From contig CBDFKJ010000004.1 in assembly GCA_965248805.1 (NCBI GenBank), forward strand, positions 124,001 through 188,000: a DNA stretch of 64,000 nucleotides. Direction: 5' to 3'. The notes beneath the pieces were generated by a model. The model did no database searches. It saw only the letters and a list, made by a program, of their open reading frames with translations, and was not told the DNA's origin. Below are positions 62,483 to 64,000 of the stretch, piece by piece (within the stretch, counting starts at the first letter, position 1; every line of letters begins with the position of its first letter). The position numbers and the translations under genes were made by a program. Source of the DNA: CBDFKJ01 sp965248805. GTDB lineage: Bacteria; Pseudomonadota; Alphaproteobacteria; UBA6615.

Positions 62483-63552
62483 CCGCGGACGGTTGGGTCG
62501 ACGGGCGCGTCGACTTCGCTGAACGGATTGCCGGTGTGGAAGCGGGTTCGATCGCCGCCGTTGCGCCCTACATACTGCCGGGTTTCGTTGACTTGCACGC
62601 GCCCGGCGGCGGCGGCGCCGATGCACTGGCCGGGGAAGAGGCCGTGCGCACGATCGCGCGTACCCATGCCCGCCACGGCACGACGGCGTTGCTGCCGTCG
62701 CCGGTGACCGCACCGGCGGACGAGCTTGATCGTGCTGTGGCGTCGATCGCCGCTGTGCACGCCGAGCGGCGACCGGACGAGGCGCGGGTGCTCGGCGCCC
62801 ATGTCGAGGGCCCGTTCCTTGATCCCGCCATGCTGGGAGCGCAGCCGCCGCACCTGCGACCGCCGGACCTCTCACTGGTTCATCGGCTATGCGAGTCGGG
62901 CCCCGTCAAGATCGTGACGCTGGCGCCGGAACTCCCGGGCGCATTGCCCGTGATACGGGCGTTGGTCGCGCATGGTGTGCGGGTGCAACTCGGCCACAGC
63001 TCCGCGACCTATGGTAAGACCCGCGATGCCATGTGGGCTGGGGCGACCGGCTTTGCCCATCTTTTCAATAGGATGAGCCCGCTACTCCATCGTGCACCGG
63101 GCATGGTCGGCGCAGCCCTGGCCGACGCCGAGTTCGCGGCCATCATCCCGGATATGGTGCATGTCGATGCCGGCGCGATCCGGGCCGCGCTGCGCGCGAT
63201 CCCGCGCCTATTCTGCGTCACCGACGCGGTCGCCGCCGCCGGCATGCCGGATGGCCATTATCCGCTGGGCAGCCATACGGTCGAAAAGCGCGGACCGGCG
63301 GTCTTTCTCGCCGACGGTACGTTGGCGGGCAGCGCCCTCACCATGGATCGGGCGTTGCGCAACCTTCTCGAAATCGGCCTCGAGCTTCCCGATGCCTCGC
63401 GGCGATTATCGACCTACCCGGCGGATTTTCTGGGCCTCGACGACCGTGGCCGCATCGCTCCCGGCGCCTGGGCCGATCTGGTCGTGCTCGATCAGGATCT
63501 GCGCGTTCGCCAGGTCATCGTAGAGGGCGTGCCGCTTGCCACCGAGCGGTGA
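62458..63552 (+). CDS. nagA: N-acetylglucosamine-6-phosphate deacetylase
   Basis: This 364-residue amidohydrolase has a metal-binding Glu in HVEGPFLDPAMLGAQPP, His in LGHSSA and in FAHLFNRM, and the general base Asp in CVTDAVAAAGMPDG. The usual HxH after strand 1 reads DLHAPGGGG, so the second His is missing, as in several single-metal NagA enzymes. It deacetylates GlcNAc-6-phosphate to GlcN-6-phosphate, the last step of the salvage route encoded around it. Confidence 0.92.
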   Translation: MRLDGHILTADGWVDGRVDFAERIAGVEAGSIAAVAPYILPGFVDLHAPGGGGADALAGEEAVRTIARTHARHGTTALLPSPVTAPADELDRAVASIAAVHAERRPDEARVLGAHVEGPFLDPAMLGAQPPHLRPPDLSLVHRLCESGPVKIVTLAPELPGALPVIRALVAHGVRVQLGHSSATYGKTRDAMWAGATGFAHLFNRMSPLLHRAPGMVGAALADAEFAAIIPDMVHVDAGAIRAALRAIPRLFCVTDAVAAAGMPDGHYPLGSHTVEKRGPAVFLADGTLAGSALTMDRALRNLLEIGLELPDASRRLSTYPADFLGLDDRGRIAPGAWADLVVLDQDLRVRQVIVEGVPLATER

Positions 63553-64000
63553 TCGCCTCCGGCGTTTTGCCCGCCTCGATACCCGTTCGCAGACCGGCCT
63601 CGCCGAGCAAATAATCGACCATGTAACCCTCCGTCGCGGAAAATGAGAGCCGACCGGCCGGCACAGGGACTTTGGATTTCGCCCAGTGGAAGTCGCGGTG
63701 GTGGGCGTGCAGCCAGTTTACCAGGCGCACGCCGAGGCAGAGCGCATCAATCGTGGCGTCCGGCTCGACATGGAAGTGGACCCCGTCACAGACTTGGCCT
63801 TTGTATTTGCTTCGCGAGGGCGTCGCGCGCACGGGCCGCGCGCGCACGCCGGTATCCGGCCAGCCATTGACCGCCGCGGCCAAGGCCGCCCCATCCAAGC
63901 CCGGCGCCAGCGCGCAGCGAAACGGTGCCGGTGTGCCGCGTCCCTCCGAGACGTTGGTACCCTCCAGCAACACCAAGCCGGGATAGAGCCACGCGGCCTC
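63515..64000 (-). CDS. namZ: NamZ/DUF1343-type exo-N-acetylmuramidase, C-terminal part (runs off the window)
   Basis: The visible ~161 residues begin at the window edge with EAAWLYPGLVLLEGTNVSEG and continue RGTPAPF, SKYKGQVCDGVHFHVEP and a helical tail. These are the C-terminal signatures of DUF1343 proteins. NamZ, the characterised member, releases MurNAc from the non-reducing end of peptidoglycan fragments. No stop or frameshift interrupts it. It overlaps the nagA end by 38 bases on the opposite strand. Confidence 0.82.
   Translation of the reverse strand, partial: EAAWLYPGLVLLEGTNVSEGRGTPAPFRCALAPGLDGAALAAAVNGWPDTGVRARPVRATPSRSKYKGQVCDGVHFHVEPDATIDALCLGVRLVNWLHAHHRDFHWAKSKVPVPAGRLSFSATEGYMVDYLLGEAGLRTGIEAGKTPEAITARWQAARPLR

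Overview
The window is a GC-rich chromosomal segment of an alphaproteobacterium, probably of the Rhodospirillales kind. This rests on gene content: an infC-rpmI-rplT-pheS-pheT block, an aa3-type cytochrome oxidase operon, a legionaminate/Maf-type flagellin glycosylation locus and a TAXI-type TRAP transporter. It is not a measured phylogeny.

1-13.9 kb is a prophage remnant. On the minus strand lies a MoxR AAA ATPase / unknown / metallopeptidase-VWA / CHR-motif protein operon. On the plus strand follow HNH nuclease, a two-domain putative antirestriction/DNA-modification protein, a ParB-like protein, terminase small and large subunits, HK97-type portal, prohead protease and major capsid. The order then breaks off at a truncated Bet recombinase. 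A minus-strand recombination set follows: Bet, YqaJ exonuclease, a 36-residue membrane peptide and two unknown proteins. There are no tail, lysis or integrase genes. The prophage ends inside a thiolase gene that keeps only its first ~60 codons.

13.9-22.7 kb is a decayed, insertion-sequence-rich zone. A minus-strand lipid operon (acyltransferase - acyl-CoA ligase - thiolase) is cut by an IS1182-type element, by two IS630-type copies in opposite orientation, by a fusion deletion and by frameshifts. Removing the insertion sequences on paper restores continuous protein sequence across each insertion. An SRPBCC protein, a Sel1-repeat protein and a second, degenerate IS1182-type element follow.

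22.7-32.8 kb is a flagellin and glycosylation region: Maf/DUF115 glycosyltransferase, a CBS-nucleotidyltransferase (PtmE-like, frameshifted), LegB dehydratase, stumps of LegC and LegI joined tail to tail, a SPINDLY-type O-GlcNAc transferase (frameshifted), flagellin, and GT4 and GT9 glycosyltransferases. As it stands, the nonulosonate pathway is broken here.

32.8-42.1 kb is a translation block: thrS, infC (AUC start), rpmI, rplT, pheS, pheT, lepA, a small membrane protein and tRNA-Ser(GGA) with an IS6-family element just behind it. 43-49.6 kb holds ctaB facing a minus-strand cytochrome oxidase operon (subunits II, I, two subunit-III-type proteins, IV) and two tiny membrane-protein candidates.

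49.8-59.6 kb holds a serine-glyoxylate-type aminotransferase, a VOC protein, a TAXI TRAP system (permease broken by two small deletions), a methyltransferase, a cold-shock protein, and an overlapping acyl-CoA synthetase / ELM1 / ketopantoate-reductase-like operon. 59.6-64 kb is a cell-wall sugar salvage cluster: murQ, a serine hydrolase, a BadF-type GlcNAc/MurNAc kinase, nagA and the C-terminal end of a NamZ-type exo-muramidase at the window edge. Their predicted steps link into one route from peptidoglycan fragments to GlcN-6-phosphate.
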